Position numbers and translations under genes: made by a program | Shown: positions 5,503-6,303 of the stretch, in pieces | How positions within the stretch are numbered: the stretch's first letter is position 1 | How the letters are laid out: the number at the start of each line of letters is the position of its first letter | Notes under the pieces: model-generated | Databases searched by the model: none | What the model was told of the DNA's origin: nothing | The model's input: only the letters and a program-made list of their open reading frames with translations | DNA from: an uncultured Oscillospiraceae bacterium | GTDB lineage: Bacteria; Bacillota; Clostridia; Oscillospirales; Oscillospiraceae | Direction: 5' to 3' | DNA length: 6,303 nt | NCBI GenBank assembly: GCA_947627085.1 | Contig: CANQUO010000127.1 | Location: 1-6,303 of the forward strand

Positions 5503-5574
5503 GACCCCTCAGTCCGGACTTTGTCCGGACAGCTCCCCTTGACGCCGCTTCGCGGCTAAGGGGAGCCAAAGCGG
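5503..5574. repeat. REP-like palindromic repeat, copy 4 (longer variant, groES-groEL gap)
   Basis: A 72-bp variant. The head stem is GTCCGGAC (5512-5519) / GTCCGGAC (5523-5530) around TTT. The tail is GCTCCCCTT (5532-5540) / AAGGGGAGC (5558-5566), with an extra hairpin, GCCGC-TTC-GCGGC (5544-5556), in its loop. It ends GCCAAAGCGG, 19 bp before the groEL ribosome binding site. Confidence 0.8.
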
Positions 5575-5607
5575 AAATTTTGATTTGAATTTTAGGAGGC
5601 AAATATT

Positions 5608-6303
5608 ATGGCAAAACAGATAATTTACGGCGAGGAGGCCCGCCGGGCGCTGGAGACAGGCGTCAACAAGCTGGCCGACACCGTTAAGCTCACCATCGGC
5701 CCCAAGGGCCGCAATGTAGTCCTTGACAAGAAATTCGGCGCTCCCCTCATCACCAACGACGGCGTGACCATCGCCAAGGAGATCGAGCTTGAGGACCCCT
5801 TTGAGAACATGGGCGCTCAGCTGGTGAAGGAGGTCGCCTCAAAGACCAACGACGTGGCCGGCGACGGCACCACCACGGCCACCGTCCTCGCCCAGGCCAT
5901 GATCCACGAGGGTATCAAGAACGTGGCCGCCGGAGCCAACCCCATGGTCATGAAGCGCGGCATCCAGAAGGCCGTCGACGCCGCCGTGGCCGAGATCAGG
6001 GCAAACTCCCAGCATGTCACGGGCTCCGAGGATATAGCCAGAGTCGGTACCGTCTCATCCGGCGAGGAGACCATCGGCCGCCTTATCGCCGAGGCCATGG
6101 AGAAGGTGGGCCAGAACGGCGTCATCACCGTCGAGGAGTCCAAGACCGCCGAGACTTACAGCGAGGTGGTCGAGGGTATGCAGTTCGACCGTGGCTACAT
6201 CACCCCCTATATGGTCACCGACACCGACAAGATGGAGGCCGTCTACGACGAGCCCCTCATCCTCATCACCGATAAGAAGATAAGCAACATCCAGGAGGTC
6301 CTG
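5608..6303 (+). CDS. groEL: Chaperonin GroEL (Hsp60), N-terminal 232 residues; 3' end outside window
   Basis: The frame is open to the last base, so only the first 232 of about 540 residues are present. GroEL forms the ATP-driven double-ring folding chamber capped by GroES. Visible ATP-site elements are TIGPKGRNVVLD (29-40), D51 in NDGVTIAKEIEL and GDGTTTATVLA (85-95); D51 and D86 correspond to E. coli D52 and D87. Residues about 135-190 are the first intermediate segment. The apical domain begins near VEGMQFDRGYITPYM (188-202), where Y197 and Y201 match substrate- and GroES-binding tyrosines 199 and 203; Met replaces E. coli F204. DKKISNIQEVL (222-232) is the start of a binding helix. AGGAGG at 5594-5599, eight bases before the ATG, supports the start. 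It is co-transcribed with groES under CIRCE control. No C-terminal features can be judged. Confidence 0.98.
   Translation, partial: MAKQIIYGEEARRALETGVNKLADTVKLTIGPKGRNVVLDKKFGAPLITNDGVTIAKEIELEDPFENMGAQLVKEVASKTNDVAGDGTTTATVLAQAMIHEGIKNVAAGANPMVMKRGIQKAVDAAVAEIRANSQHVTGSEDIARVGTVSSGEETIGRLIAEAMEKVGQNGVITVEESKTAETYSEVVEGMQFDRGYITPYMVTDTDKMEAVYDEPLILITDKKISNIQEVL

Noticed and set aside
5440..5574. Repeats between groES and groEL as intrinsic terminators
   Set aside because: Stable hairpins, but each is followed by CAAAG-type sequence rather than a T run, and groEL needs read-through from the CIRCE promoter; no separate groEL promoter is visible.
4931..5574. CRISPR-like array from the regularly repeated units
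   Set aside because: Units are 53-72 bp, imperfect, irregularly spaced, interrupted by groES, and there are no uniform spacers.

Overview
The window is GC-rich chromosomal DNA, with coding sequence dominated by GCC, CTC, GAG and GGC codons. AGGAGG-type ribosome binding sites, an HrcA/CIRCE-controlled groESL operon, YARHG and DUF2500 proteins and a YpsC-type RNA methyltransferase point to a high-GC member of the Clostridia (Oscillospiraceae-like, probably gut or rumen). That placement is inference from gene content and base composition. No phage, transposase, CRISPR, tRNA or rRNA gene is visible.

Layout, left to right. (1) 1-855 (+): the 3' end of a secreted-type protein with two YARHG domains joined by Pro-Thr-Glu repeats, followed by a strong GC hairpin. 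(2) 955-1335 (+): a small membrane-anchored DUF2500 protein. (3) 1344-2471 (-): a DUF362 protein with a C-terminal two-cluster ferredoxin domain, convergent with the previous gene and only 8 bp from its stop. (4) 2472-2570: a short AT-rich divergent promoter region. (5) 2571-3674 (+): a THUMP-containing RlmL/YpsC-family RNA methyltransferase. (6) 3675-3869: an intergenic block built almost wholly of nested inverted repeats, which looks like a small dispersed palindromic element. (7) 3870-4814 (+): a YegS/BmrU-family lipid kinase. (8) 4815-5145: the groE control region, with a promoter, a perfect CIRCE operator and a long leader filled with palindromic repeats. (9) 5146-5430 groES and 5608-6303 groEL (3' end outside the window), with two further copies of the same repeat between them.

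Most genes are ordinary housekeeping or envelope genes that do not form a shared pathway; only groES-groEL is a clear functional unit. No new multi-gene system is evident. The most notable content is non-coding. A modular REP-like palindrome occurs as four full copies plus one partial copy inside the groE transcription unit, and its head hairpin changes sequence while keeping its base pairing. A second, unrelated palindromic element lies between the methyltransferase and the lipid kinase.
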